A stretch of DNA of 9,377 nucleotides. It comes from Deltaproteobacteria bacterium (lineage in GTDB: Bacteria; Desulfobacterota; Desulfarculia; Adiutricales; Adiutricaceae). The notes below the pieces were generated by a model. That model ran no database searches, had not been told where the DNA came from, and saw nothing but the letters and a program-made list of their open reading frames with translations. The stretch spans positions 1 through 9,377 of the forward strand of contig JAITQT010000410.1 of NCBI GenBank assembly GCA_031288745.1. Direction: 5' to 3'. Positions 1 through 6,130 of this stretch are shown here, one piece after another (position 1 is the first letter of the stretch; every line of letters begins with the position of its first letter). A program made the position numbers and the translations under genes.

Positions 1-27
1 AACTTAAAGTATAGAGATAAATGGTGT

Positions 28-98
28 TATGGGTACATAAAATTGATATTAACTTTAAATAATAAGCTATTAATTTAAGGACGTATGGGTACATAAAA
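28..98 (+). repeat. 15-bp direct repeat pair
   Basis: The 15-mer TATGGGTACATAAAA occurs at 28-42 and again at 84-98, offset by 56 bp. Each copy contains the three-codon frame ATG GGT ACA TAA, and the second is preceded by a Shine-Dalgarno-like TTAAGGACG. No larger protein gene follows either copy. It could be a pair of protein-binding sites, a tiny upstream open frame, or a short duplication in an AT-rich spacer. The repeat itself is read directly; no function is assigned. Confidence 0.5.
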
Positions 99-157
99 AA
101 ATTTGTCCATATATTTCAAACGTTTACTCTTTTCGCGAGGGAACTTCGGATTAGGCG

Positions 158-186
158 AAAAAAAAACCCAGGCTCAAGGCCTAGGG
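158..186 (-). terminator. Intrinsic terminator, minus strand (copy A)
   Basis: Read on the minus strand, a stem-loop is followed at once by nine T residues (166-158). The stem pairs CCC (186-184) with GGG (169-167) and AGGC (182-179) with GCCT (173-170), giving seven base pairs with one bulged base at 183 and a five-base loop. This is the classic Rho-independent layout. It lies about 620 bp beyond the integrase stop, so it more likely ends a separate short transcript than the integrase mRNA. A similar element is at 420-454. Confidence 0.75.
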
Positions 187-419
187 CTCGATTTAAACTA
201 CAACCAATTTAGAAAAGAAGGATTAAGCTACGAGAGGCGCAAAACCAACTATAGTCGCCGATATCTAATCATAAACCACCAGGTAAGATTGGTCTCAAAC
301 TAGCCTTAACCCAAAGATAGAGAGAAAGTAAGAAAGCTATTATCAGATCTCAAATCGACTCTGGGTAACCTCGATTCAAGACGAAAGTATTGGTAATCAT
401 GCGGCCAAATGAAGCGGAG

Positions 420-454
420 AAAAAAAATAGCCCCAGGCCCAACGCCTTAGGGCT
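420..454 (-). terminator. Intrinsic terminator, minus strand (copy B)
   Basis: On the minus strand, AGCCC (454-450) pairs with GGGCT (433-429) and AGGC (447-444) pairs with GCCT (438-435) around the five-base loop GTTGG. A small internal loop (448-449 opposite 434) separates the two stems. One A and eight T residues follow (427-420). It is the stronger of the two related terminators, with nine base pairs. It lies about 350 bp downstream of the integrase stop and could end that transcript or an independent small RNA. Confidence 0.75.
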
Positions 455-503
455 TGATTTCAACAACAATCAAAATCGTAATAAAATTTTTAGGATTAAG
501 ATA

Positions 504-807
504 TCGGTGTCAGTTCACAAATGTGAACGTTTAAGGGCTCGTTCACAAGAGAGAAAGTTGCGGGGCCAAGCCTATTGAAAGGGACGACACATACCGCAAC
601 AATGTAGCCCTATAGGAGCTTAGTAAATTTAACATTAATCAAAGTTAAAGTATATGGTTGGAGCAGAGAGCTAAATAGAAACCACAAAAGAACTAATGTT
701 AAGATCTTAAGGGTTTGCTAAAACTTAATCACAACTCGAAAGTCGTACCAGCCGCAACGTGGGGAAAAAAAGACTTGGTGAACGGTTACGGATATAGAAA
801 ATGATGG
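504..807. other. Gene-poor spacer downstream of the integrase
   Basis: Apart from the GTTCACA palindrome, no coding sequence, tRNA or other RNA gene could be recognised. There is a 12-bp perfect palindrome, TTAAGATCTTAA, at 699-710. An A7 run at 764-770 would be a T tract on the minus strand, but no convincing stem precedes it. No tRNA or tmRNA 3' end, the usual attachment site for P4-type integrases, was found. Confidence 0.5.
513..528. repeat. Palindrome GTTCACA-AA-TGTGAAC
   Basis: Perfect seven-base arms flank a two-base spacer, and a third GTTCACA half-site follows at 541-547. A symmetrical 16-bp site with an extra half-site is the usual form of a dimeric repressor operator. It lies just upstream (in minus-strand sense) of the terminator unit ending at 420, where a promoter for that unit would be expected. 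The regulator is unknown. Confidence 0.4.
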
Positions 808-2007
808 TTAAGCGCTGGGCGGCTCAAAATCAACGATAGATTGGGCCACCTGATTTAAAAGGGCCTGAGCTGGGTTTTGGGCCACGTGAGCGTAGCGCTC
901 GGTAGTGCTGGATTTTTTATGCCCCAAAAGAAAGCCGATAAAGGCCAAAGAGCCGCCGCTATTGACTGCGGCGGAGGCAAAACCGTGCCTTAAATCATGG
1001 ATGCGCCACCTTCCCTTGAGCCCAGATTCCTCTAGAACTTTTTGCCACTGCCACTGCAGATCGAACAAATGCCCAGAAACAGAGCTACTGGGAAAGACGT
1101 AAACGCCTTCTTGGGGTAGTTTTTTTAAAAGCTCTATAGCTTGTTGAGGTAAGTGAATGACCTTAAAGCCGGTTTTACTCTCACTTAAGATGGCCCTGCT
1201 ATTTTGAAATTCTATATCTGACCACTTGAGCCCTAAAATTTCATTCTTTCTAGCCCCGGTCAGAATCAATAGCTTAAAGGCCAAAACTGGCAGCGGATTT
1301 AACTTACCGGCCCTATCCAAATTAACCACGGCTTCCCAAATGAGCTTCATCTGCTCTTGAGTTAGAAATCTTAAAATAGGGTTTTCTTGATAGCGCTCTA
1401 TTCCCTTGGTGGGATTAGAGCCTCTCTGTCGATAGTTTTTCTTTTCGCACCAATTAAAAAACTTTGAGCACAGCGATAACAGCCTATTAGCCGTGGTCGG
1501 CTTGTGGCGCAAGGCACCGTGAAGATTGCTCATATCTTCATAAGAGACTTCAACGATTTTTTTCTGACCCAAGGCCGGGCTCAGATGCGTTCTTCTAAAG
1601 GAACGGTAGCTTTTGAGAGTTTGTTTTTTTAAGTGAACCTCAACGTATTCTTCAAAGAAAAGGTCCAAAACCCCATCGACCGTCAAAACCCGCCAGGCCG
1701 CAGGCTCGGTCTTAGAAGCAGGATCTATGCCTTGATAGACTAAGGTCAAAAGTTCTTTAGCCTTAGCCCTAGCTTGATTGGGGCTCAAATAAGGAAACGC
1801 TCCCAAATGCAGCTGTCTTTTTGGACCGTTATGCGTCTTATAAAACAAATAAAACGATTTATGCCCCCCGCTGAGTCGACCCTGATTATTGTTAAACTGA
1901 CGGGTCACGAAAAGGGCCAAAGCGGGCTGCTTGGTATCAAAAATAATCTGCCGTTTTGAGCAGGGAGGTAAAGATTCCACAAATTTTAGGGTCAATGTGG
2001 CTTTCAT
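808..2007 (-). CDS. Tyrosine-type site-specific integrase (P4-like)
   Basis: A DNA strand-exchange enzyme that integrates or excises a mobile island by way of a covalent tyrosine-DNA intermediate. At 399 residues it has the family's usual length and layout: an N-terminal arm-binding (DUF4102-like) domain at about 1-95 with the LGAFPYLSPNQARAKA motif, a core-binding domain at about 108-205, and a catalytic domain from about 212. The full catalytic set is visible: R253 (LTGARKNEILGLKW), K278 (SKTG), H337 and R340 (HDLRH), H363 (LLGHK) and Y372 (ERYAH). The start ATG at 2005-2007 has only a weak GGGTAA upstream. The arm domain carries an extra polar stretch near residues 37-49 (QFNNNQGRLSGGH). 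No excisionase, cargo gene or attachment site is visible beside it, so it looks like an island remnant or the end of an island beginning left of the window. The family assignment is firm; current activity is inferred only from the intact motifs. Confidence 0.95.
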   Translation of the reverse strand: MKATLTLKFVESLPPCSKRQIIFDTKQPALALFVTRQFNNNQGRLSGGHKSFYLFYKTHNGPKRQLHLGAFPYLSPNQARAKAKELLTLVYQGIDPASKTEPAAWRVLTVDGVLDLFFEEYVEVHLKKQTLKSYRSFRRTHLSPALGQKKIVEVSYEDMSNLHGALRHKPTTANRLLSLCSKFFNWCEKKNYRQRGSNPTKGIERYQENPILRFLTQEQMKLIWEAVVNLDRAGKLNPLPVLAFKLLILTGARKNEILGLKWSDIEFQNSRAILSESKTGFKVIHLPQQAIELLKKLPQEGVYVFPSSSVSGHLFDLQWQWQKVLEESGLKGRWRIHDLRHGFASAAVNSGGSLAFIGFLLGHKKSSTTERYAHVAQNPAQALLNQVAQSIVDFEPPSA

Positions 2008-2311
2008 ATTTACCCAAAATTGCCAAATTAAAAAATTTATTCTATTTTTTTTTTAAAGATTGATTAAAACATGTTGGCGGTTGAATAGTGAACGCCTTGG
2101 GAAGATTTTAGATCAAAACAGGCAGGGGAGTCAAGCTTTTTTTTAAAAAACCTAAAAAAAATAATTAAACTCTCTCAAAACATTAAGTCCCAAAATATAA
2201 TAATTTATTAATAAAAATAAAAAATATTAATAATCTATTGATATATATTATCTTAAATTAAAGTTTAAAAAGCCAAAATAAGGGTGATTCATGTAAAATA
2301 GCTTAAATTTT
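2008..2311. other. AT-rich intergenic spacer between divergent int and flagellin
   Basis: No gene is visible. The stretch includes a T10 run at 2045-2054 and a long A/T-only zone around 2190-2270. It must hold the promoters of the divergent integrase and flagellin genes, but no convincing sigma-70, sigma-54 or sigma-28 site could be fixed. TAAAGTTT at 2259-2266 matches the -35 part of a sigma-28 flagellar promoter. The only GCC-like -10 part (2272) lies five bases away, far short of the usual spacing. Confidence 0.5.
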
Positions 2312-2312
2312 T

Positions 2313-2378
2313 AAGGACGGGAATATGCCTATAACTAGTGGCTTTATGCTCTTTTTTAGGTTTTTTATTTCTTTATAA
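2313..2378 (+). promoter_or_regulatory. Flagellin ribosome binding site and orphan start frame
   Basis: AAGGA at 2313-2317 sits seven bases before ATG 2325-2327. The frame opens with codons for MPIT, a plausible flagellin beginning, but then reads a hydrophobic Phe-rich stretch and ends at TAA 2376-2378. The flagellin body is in a different frame, which has a TAG at 2357-2359. Two T6 tracts lie at 2352-2357 and 2361-2366. Adding one T (or losing two) in the second tract would join the ATG to the flagellin body without a stop. The same change in the first tract would create a TAG. Confidence 0.6.
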
Positions 2379-2389
2379 TTGGTGTTCGG

Positions 2390-4123
2390 TTGTCAACTAG
2401 CGTTAAAAGATTATCATCTGGATTACGCATCAACAGCGCAGCCGACGACGCCGCAGGTCTAGCCATCAGGGAAATGATGCGGGCCGACATCGCCACCATG
2501 AATCAGGGCATCCGCAACACCGCCGACGCCATCAGCATGATTCAGACGGCCGACGGGGCCCTAGGCGTTATCGACGAAAAACTCACCCGTATGAAAGAGC
2601 TAGCCGAGCAGGCGGCCACCGGTACTTATACCACCGCCCAAAGGGAGATCATCAACTCCGAATACCAGGCCATGGCTGCCGAGATTGACCGCATCGCCAA
2701 CGCCACCAATTTTAACGGTCTTAAGCTTTTAGACGGCTCGGTAACCAATCAACACGGCGGTCGCGGTCTAAAAATCCACTTTGGGGTCAGCAACAAAGAC
2801 TCTGAAGACTACTACTTCGTTAACATCGGAGACGCCAGGGCCTCTAGCTGCACCGGGCTTAGAATAGGAGGTGACGCCAAAAACGACATCTGGGGGCAAG
2901 GTGCCGCCGGCTCCGGGCCTTTGGCCGGACCTGGGTGCTGCACAGCCGGTTATGACTCGTTAAATAACGAAGCCGGCTTTACCAGCGGACAGACCTTTAG
3001 CTACGGTTACAACTGGGACTGGAAAGAAGAAACTGATACTAAACTTTTAAGCGGCAAGTATCTAGCCGGGCGCTATAGCGTCACCAGCGGAGATAGTCTC
3101 CAAGATCTAATCGACAAAGTAAACGACGGAACCCAAAGCCGGGTGGGCGTTAACATTAACTCGGCCGACCTAGCCAAATTTTTAACAGCTTCGGCCGGAG
3201 GGATAGCTATTTGCCTAGGCGACGAAGCCTATATTTTCGGTAGCGCCACAGCCGCAGGATTAAAAACAACTCCGGGTTTTGTCGATAAATCCAAACAAAT
3301 GGTGCAAGTGGCCAAAGCTGGAGCAGCGGCCACCTCGGTCTCAATCACCGCCTTAGCTAGCGCAATAAACCACAATAGCAGCAGTAAATTTTGGGCTATG
3401 GTGCAATCGTCTAATTCCACTGGAAGCGCTGCTGAAATGCTTTATGTCTTTACCAAAGATGGCGGGGATTTCAACAGCCTTTTAGCCTGCGAAGTGGGTG
3501 GCAACGACAGCAAATCTCGCTCAGCATTATCGGCGGTTAAATTCGAAAACCTTCAAACTGGTAAATTTAACGAATCGGGAACCTCTTTCTCATTAGGCGG
3601 CGAACATTGGGGCTTGATGAAACCGACCCAAACAAAAGCAGCGCTCGGCAACGAAGTTTGGAACGTAATTATAGAGGGCCGAGACGTAGGAAAAGAAAGA
3701 GATCTATGGATCGCCAATTCTGGAGAAATTAAAACTCCTGGCTTAAAAGACTCAATTATCAACGGCATGAACCGAGATAGCTTCGTTGAGATCCAAAACG
3801 CCTCCGACGGTAACTGGAAGGGGGCCGAAGTGCGCACCCAGTCCTCCGCCCAAGAAGCCTTAGACGCCATCACGGAATCTATAAAAACTAAAGACAAAAT
3901 CAGGGCCGACCTAGGTGCCTTGCAAAACCGCCTAGAAAACACCATGACTAACCTCACTGTCCAAGCGGAAAATCTTCAGGCCGCCGAGAGCCGAATCTCT
4001 GACGTAGACGTGGCTGCGGAAATGACTGAGTTTACCAAAAACAACGTTTTAAGCCAGGCGGCCACATCCATGCTAGCCCAGGCCAACAGCCTCTCTCAAC
4101 TAGCTTTGAGCCTATTAAGATAA
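2390..4123 (+). CDS. Flagellin, N-terminal end missing or frameshifted
   Basis: Structural protein of the flagellar filament, secreted unfolded through the flagellar type III apparatus and polymerised at the tip. The 577-residue open frame has the conserved N-terminal D1 helices at about 1-120 (KRLSSGLRINSAADDAAGLAI, NQGIRNTADAISMIQTADGAL, AAEIDRIANATNFNG). A long variable domain at about 125-470 with Desulfovibrio-like motifs (NIGDARASS, GPGCCTAGYDS) follows. The conserved C-terminal helices run from about 480 to the end (AAESRISDVDVAAEMTEFTK, SMLAQANSLSQLALSLLR). The frame begins only at TTG 2390, inside the LSTSVKRLSSG motif, so the roughly 25 residues of D0 that normally start the protein (INNN...ARNL-type) are absent. 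D0 is needed for export and for packing the filament core, so translation from this TTG should not give a normal filament subunit. The only good ribosome site and ATG are at 2313-2327 in another frame. It may be a pseudogene, a silent copy, a phase-variable gene, or carry an assembly error. The body shows no other lesion, so loss was recent or the body is still selected. Confidence 0.9.
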   Translation: MSTSVKRLSSGLRINSAADDAAGLAIREMMRADIATMNQGIRNTADAISMIQTADGALGVIDEKLTRMKELAEQAATGTYTTAQREIINSEYQAMAAEIDRIANATNFNGLKLLDGSVTNQHGGRGLKIHFGVSNKDSEDYYFVNIGDARASSCTGLRIGGDAKNDIWGQGAAGSGPLAGPGCCTAGYDSLNNEAGFTSGQTFSYGYNWDWKEETDTKLLSGKYLAGRYSVTSGDSLQDLIDKVNDGTQSRVGVNINSADLAKFLTASAGGIAICLGDEAYIFGSATAAGLKTTPGFVDKSKQMVQVAKAGAAATSVSITALASAINHNSSSKFWAMVQSSNSTGSAAEMLYVFTKDGGDFNSLLACEVGGNDSKSRSALSAVKFENLQTGKFNESGTSFSLGGEHWGLMKPTQTKAALGNEVWNVIIEGRDVGKERDLWIANSGEIKTPGLKDSIINGMNRDSFVEIQNASDGNWKGAEVRTQSSAQEALDAITESIKTKDKIRADLGALQNRLENTMTNLTVQAENLQAAESRISDVDVAAEMTEFTKNNVLSQAATSMLAQANSLSQLALSLLR

Positions 4124-4168
4124 GCTTTTTGGATTAGAAAAATTTGGCCGGTAAGGCGGCCTTACAAT

Positions 4169-4194
4169 AACCCCGGTTCAACCGGGGTTTTTTT
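4169..4194 (+). terminator. Rho-independent terminator of flagellin
   Basis: AACCCCGGT (4169-4177) and ACCGGGGTT (4181-4189) form a perfect nine-base stem around a TCA loop, and a run of T follows to 4194. It lies 46 bases after the flagellin stop. A smaller inverted repeat, GGCCG/CGGCC (4146-4161), precedes it. This is a textbook strong terminator and isolates flagellin from carD. Confidence 0.95.
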
Positions 4195-4535
4195 AGGTAG
4201 GAAGAATTTCGTTCTAAATCGTTCTAAGGTTAATTTTAAGGCCATCACTAGAGCGACGTCAAGACCTAAAGTTTAAGTTGCCTAGCTCTACGAAAGCTTA
4301 AGATGCATTTATAGTGTCTTCGAAATTAACCTGCTCAATTATGTTATTTTTTTAATACTTTGCATATAACTATAGAGATATATTTTTGAAAATTAATCAA
4401 TACTATCAAATAAAATCTATTATTTTTTTAGTGGCCTTGCGTAGAAAAACAGAAAAATAATATATATAAAAATATAAAATTATTGCTTTTGTCATCTATT
4501 ATTAATATTTTTTTTATTAAAACATAGGTGGATGT
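4195..4535. other. AT-rich spacer upstream of the carD promoter
   Basis: No gene is seen. There is a ten-base inverted repeat, AGGTTAATTT (4227-4236) with AAATTAACCT (4323-4332), enclosing about 86 bases that are less AT-rich than the surroundings. A nine-base repeat, TCGTTCTAA, occurs at 4209 and 4219. From about 4340 the sequence is almost entirely A/T up to the promoter at 4536. Confidence 0.45.
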
Positions 4536-4564
4536 TTGACCAAAAACTTTTTTTGGGTTATTAT
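4536..4564 (+). promoter_or_regulatory. Sigma-70 promoter of carD-rluD
   Basis: TTGACC (4536-4541) and TATTAT (4559-4564) match the -35 and -10 consensus at the ideal 17-bp spacing. A start of transcription near 4571 would leave a leader of about 25 bases, carrying GGAGG at 4585-4589 before the carD ATG. This is the best promoter match noticed in the window and suggests steady vegetative expression. Confidence 0.75.
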
Positions 4565-4595
4565 ATAAAGGTAATAATTATTACGGAGGCCTCTA

Positions 4596-5099
4596 ATGCA
4601 CCTTAAAGTGGGCGACATGGTTGTCTATCCCGCCCATGGAGTCGGGCAAATAGAATCCATTGATGACAAGTCACAAATTAAAGACGGCCATCGTTTCGTT
4701 AATCTGCGCATACTAGAAAATGGAATGCAAATCATGATTCCGTCCCATAATCTTAAAGAAGTGGGATTAAGGCCGCTAATAAGCAAAAAAGAGGTTGAAA
4801 GACTCTTCGAGCAACTTAAATTACCACCGGTTTACGCCGAAGCCAGCAATTGGAATCGGCGGCACCGTCAATATCTTGATAAATTAAAAACTGGCTCTCT
4901 AAAAGACGTCTGCGACGTGCTTAGGGAGCTTATGACCATGAGAGCGGAAAAGGAACTTTCCTTTGGCGAGCGCAAACTACTCGACACAGCTCGAACTTTA
5001 TTAATCAAAGAAGTGGCCATGGTTACTAGACGCAACGAAGAAAGAATAGGTCAAGAACTCGATAGCATCTTTAAGCCCCCTAAGGTCCACTCGGCGTGA
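4596..5099 (+). CDS. CarD/CdnL-family RNA polymerase-binding transcription regulator
   Basis: Members bind the RNA polymerase beta subunit and stabilise open promoter complexes, notably at rRNA and growth genes. The 167-residue length is typical. The N-terminal RNA polymerase-interacting (TRCF-like Tudor) domain covers about 1-60, with GDMVVYPAHGVGQIESID and a strand ending MIPSHN. A helical C-terminal DNA-binding domain covers about 64-160. W86 in the NWNRRHR motif matches the conserved tryptophan that, in mycobacterial CarD, wedges into the upstream edge of the transcription bubble. ELSFGERKLLDTARTLLIKE is also typical. The start is secure: GGAGG lies six bases ahead of the ATG. It shares a promoter with, and overlaps, the downstream pseudouridine synthase gene, so the unit couples transcription control with ribosome maturation. 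No lesions were seen. The choice between CarD and CdnL as a name is a matter of convention. Confidence 0.93.
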   Translation: MHLKVGDMVVYPAHGVGQIESIDDKSQIKDGHRFVNLRILENGMQIMIPSHNLKEVGLRPLISKKEVERLFEQLKLPPVYAEASNWNRRHRQYLDKLKTGSLKDVCDVLRELMTMRAEKELSFGERKLLDTARTLLIKEVAMVTRRNEERIGQELDSIFKPPKVHSA

Positions 5100-6097
5100 G
5101 CCTTTTCCCCTCGGAAGCCGCTCTACCTGAGACCGGCCTTTCTTCAATATTATCCTTTATAATAGATCAATCTTCCTCGGGCCTAAGAGTGGATAAGGTT
5201 CTGGCGCTTCTTTGTCCTGACCTGTCGCGCTCGGTTATTAAGCGGGCGATTGGCGAAGGGCTAGCCTCGTTAGACGGTGAGCAGGTTAAGGCTTCCAAAA
5301 TGGTTCTAGCCGGTCAAAAGCTTGATTTTTATCCCCCGCCGCCTAGGGAAAACCAGACTCTGTCTTCGAATGATTTTAGACTAGACGTCATCTATGAAGA
5401 CGAAGAGCTTTTAGTTATCAATAAACCTAGTTCCTTGGCCGTTCACCCCAATGACGGCCAACATAGGCTGACTTTAGTCGATTATTTAATAGCCCTTAGG
5501 CCGGAACTTAGCCAGGTGGGCCCGCCGGCTAGACACGCTATTGTTCATCGTTTAGATAAGGATACCAGCGGGGTTTTAGTTACAGCTAAAACTAACCGAT
5601 CCCATGCGTTATTACAGGCGTCTTTCGCGGCTAGAAAAGTCGATAAGTATTACTTAGCCTTTGTCCATGGCCTAGCGCCAGTTTCGGGCTTGATTAACTC
5701 CCCCATTGGCCGGCACCCGGTTCATCGCTATAAAATGAAAGCTGGCCTTAGCGGCGGGCGCGAATCGCAAACCGCTTTCCGTCTCCTTAAGCAATTTTCC
5801 TCTATCGGCGTCTCTTTAATCCACATAAAACTCTTAACTGGCCGCACTCACCAGGCTAGGGTCCATTTAGCCTCCATTGGATTTCCCATCTTGGCCGACG
5901 GCCTTTACGGCCGCAACCGCCATGCCCTCTTTGAAGCCCACCCCGAACTAAAACCTCTTTTACGCCGTCAATGCCTTCACGCCCGACGTCTGGCTATCGA
6001 TCATCCCAACGGTGAGCGAATGACTTTCAGGGCCCCCTGGCCTGACGATCTTTTGGACCTCTTCAAAACCCTATTAGAAATACAAACTAACAACTAA
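5096..6097 (+). CDS. Large-subunit rRNA pseudouridine synthase, RluA/RluD family
   Basis: Converts uridine to pseudouridine in rRNA; E. coli RluD acts on helix 69 of 23S rRNA, and the exact target here is inferred. At 333 residues it has a normal length. An S4 RNA-binding domain lies at about 29-75 (LRVDKVLALLCPDLSRSVIKRAI). The catalytic domain runs from about 95 to 320, with YEDEELLVINKPSSLAVHP, the catalytic Asp154 in HRLDKDTSG, the KYYLAFVHG segment (184-192), and GRTHQARVHLASIGFPILAD (249-268). The GTG start at 5096-5098 overlaps the carD TGA (5097-5099) in a GTGA arrangement, which points to translational coupling. The next in-frame Met (residue 69) would cut into the S4 domain, so GTG is the sensible start. 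RluC is the main alternative within the family. No terminator is visible after the stop; a transposon end begins 18 bases later. Confidence 0.93.
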   Translation: MSLFPSEAALPETGLSSILSFIIDQSSSGLRVDKVLALLCPDLSRSVIKRAIGEGLASLDGEQVKASKMVLAGQKLDFYPPPPRENQTLSSNDFRLDVIYEDEELLVINKPSSLAVHPNDGQHRLTLVDYLIALRPELSQVGPPARHAIVHRLDKDTSGVLVTAKTNRSHALLQASFAARKVDKYYLAFVHGLAPVSGLINSPIGRHPVHRYKMKAGLSGGRESQTAFRLLKQFSSIGVSLIHIKLLTGRTHQARVHLASIGFPILADGLYGRNRHALFEAHPELKPLLRRQCLHARRLAIDHPNGERMTFRAPWPDDLLDLFKTLLEIQTNN

Positions 6098-6114
6098 TCC
6101 GTAGCTCCCTCTAT

Positions 6115-6130
6115 AATTTCTCACTATAGA
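6115..6130 (+). repeat. Left terminal inverted repeat of the IS
   Basis: AATTTCTCACTATAGA pairs in inverted orientation with 7679-7694 at 14 of 16 positions. It contains the transposase stop codon on the minus strand. Confidence 0.7.

Larger units (their letters stand above)
158..503 (-). repeat. Two homologous terminator-bearing units (candidate tandem small RNAs)
   Basis: Two stretches, 158-230 and 420-503, share sequence beyond the hairpins. Both read on the minus strand as CTTAATCCT, then a T/A-rich stretch, then a TTG-rich block (for example TTGATTGTTGTTGAAATCAAG in the upper copy), then the CCC-AGGC-loop-GCCT-GGG stem and a T tract. The copies differ by substitutions and a one-base indel but keep the AGGC/GCCT stem, with loops CTTGA and GTTGG. 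Homology reaching about 40 bases upstream of the terminators suggests duplicated short transcription units, such as paired small RNAs. A weak possible promoter for the lower copy is TTGAGA...TATGAT near 260-295 (minus), with a poor 19-bp spacer. Duplicated 3' ends of lost genes are an alternative. Confidence 0.5.

Noticed and set aside
103..303. Possible 66-residue protein resembling a second short frame at 390-578 (shared GLGLD-N-N-Q peptide)
   Set aside because: The resemblance comes from the duplicated terminator hairpin. The DNA alignment contains a one-base indel, and neither frame has a convincing ribosome site or protein character.
755..775. Integrase terminator at the A7 run (T tract on the minus strand)
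   Set aside because: No self-complementary stem precedes the run.
1..807. tRNA or tmRNA attachment site for the integrase, or a CRISPR array
   Set aside because: No TPsiC-arm-like sequence, cloverleaf or regularly spaced repeats could be found.
2259..2280. Sigma-28 flagellar promoter TAAAGTTT ... GCC
   Set aside because: The spacing is only five bases instead of about eleven, and the -10 part is poor.
2352..2367. Classical -1 ribosomal slippery heptamer TTTTTTA in the flagellin leader
   Set aside because: Both copies lie in the wrong phase for tandem slippage from the ATG 2325 frame. Slipping at the first tract would meet the TAG at 2357-2359.
3553..3957. 134-residue minus-strand frame inside flagellin
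   Set aside because: It is the mirror of well-conserved flagellin C-terminal coding sequence, with no protein family features.
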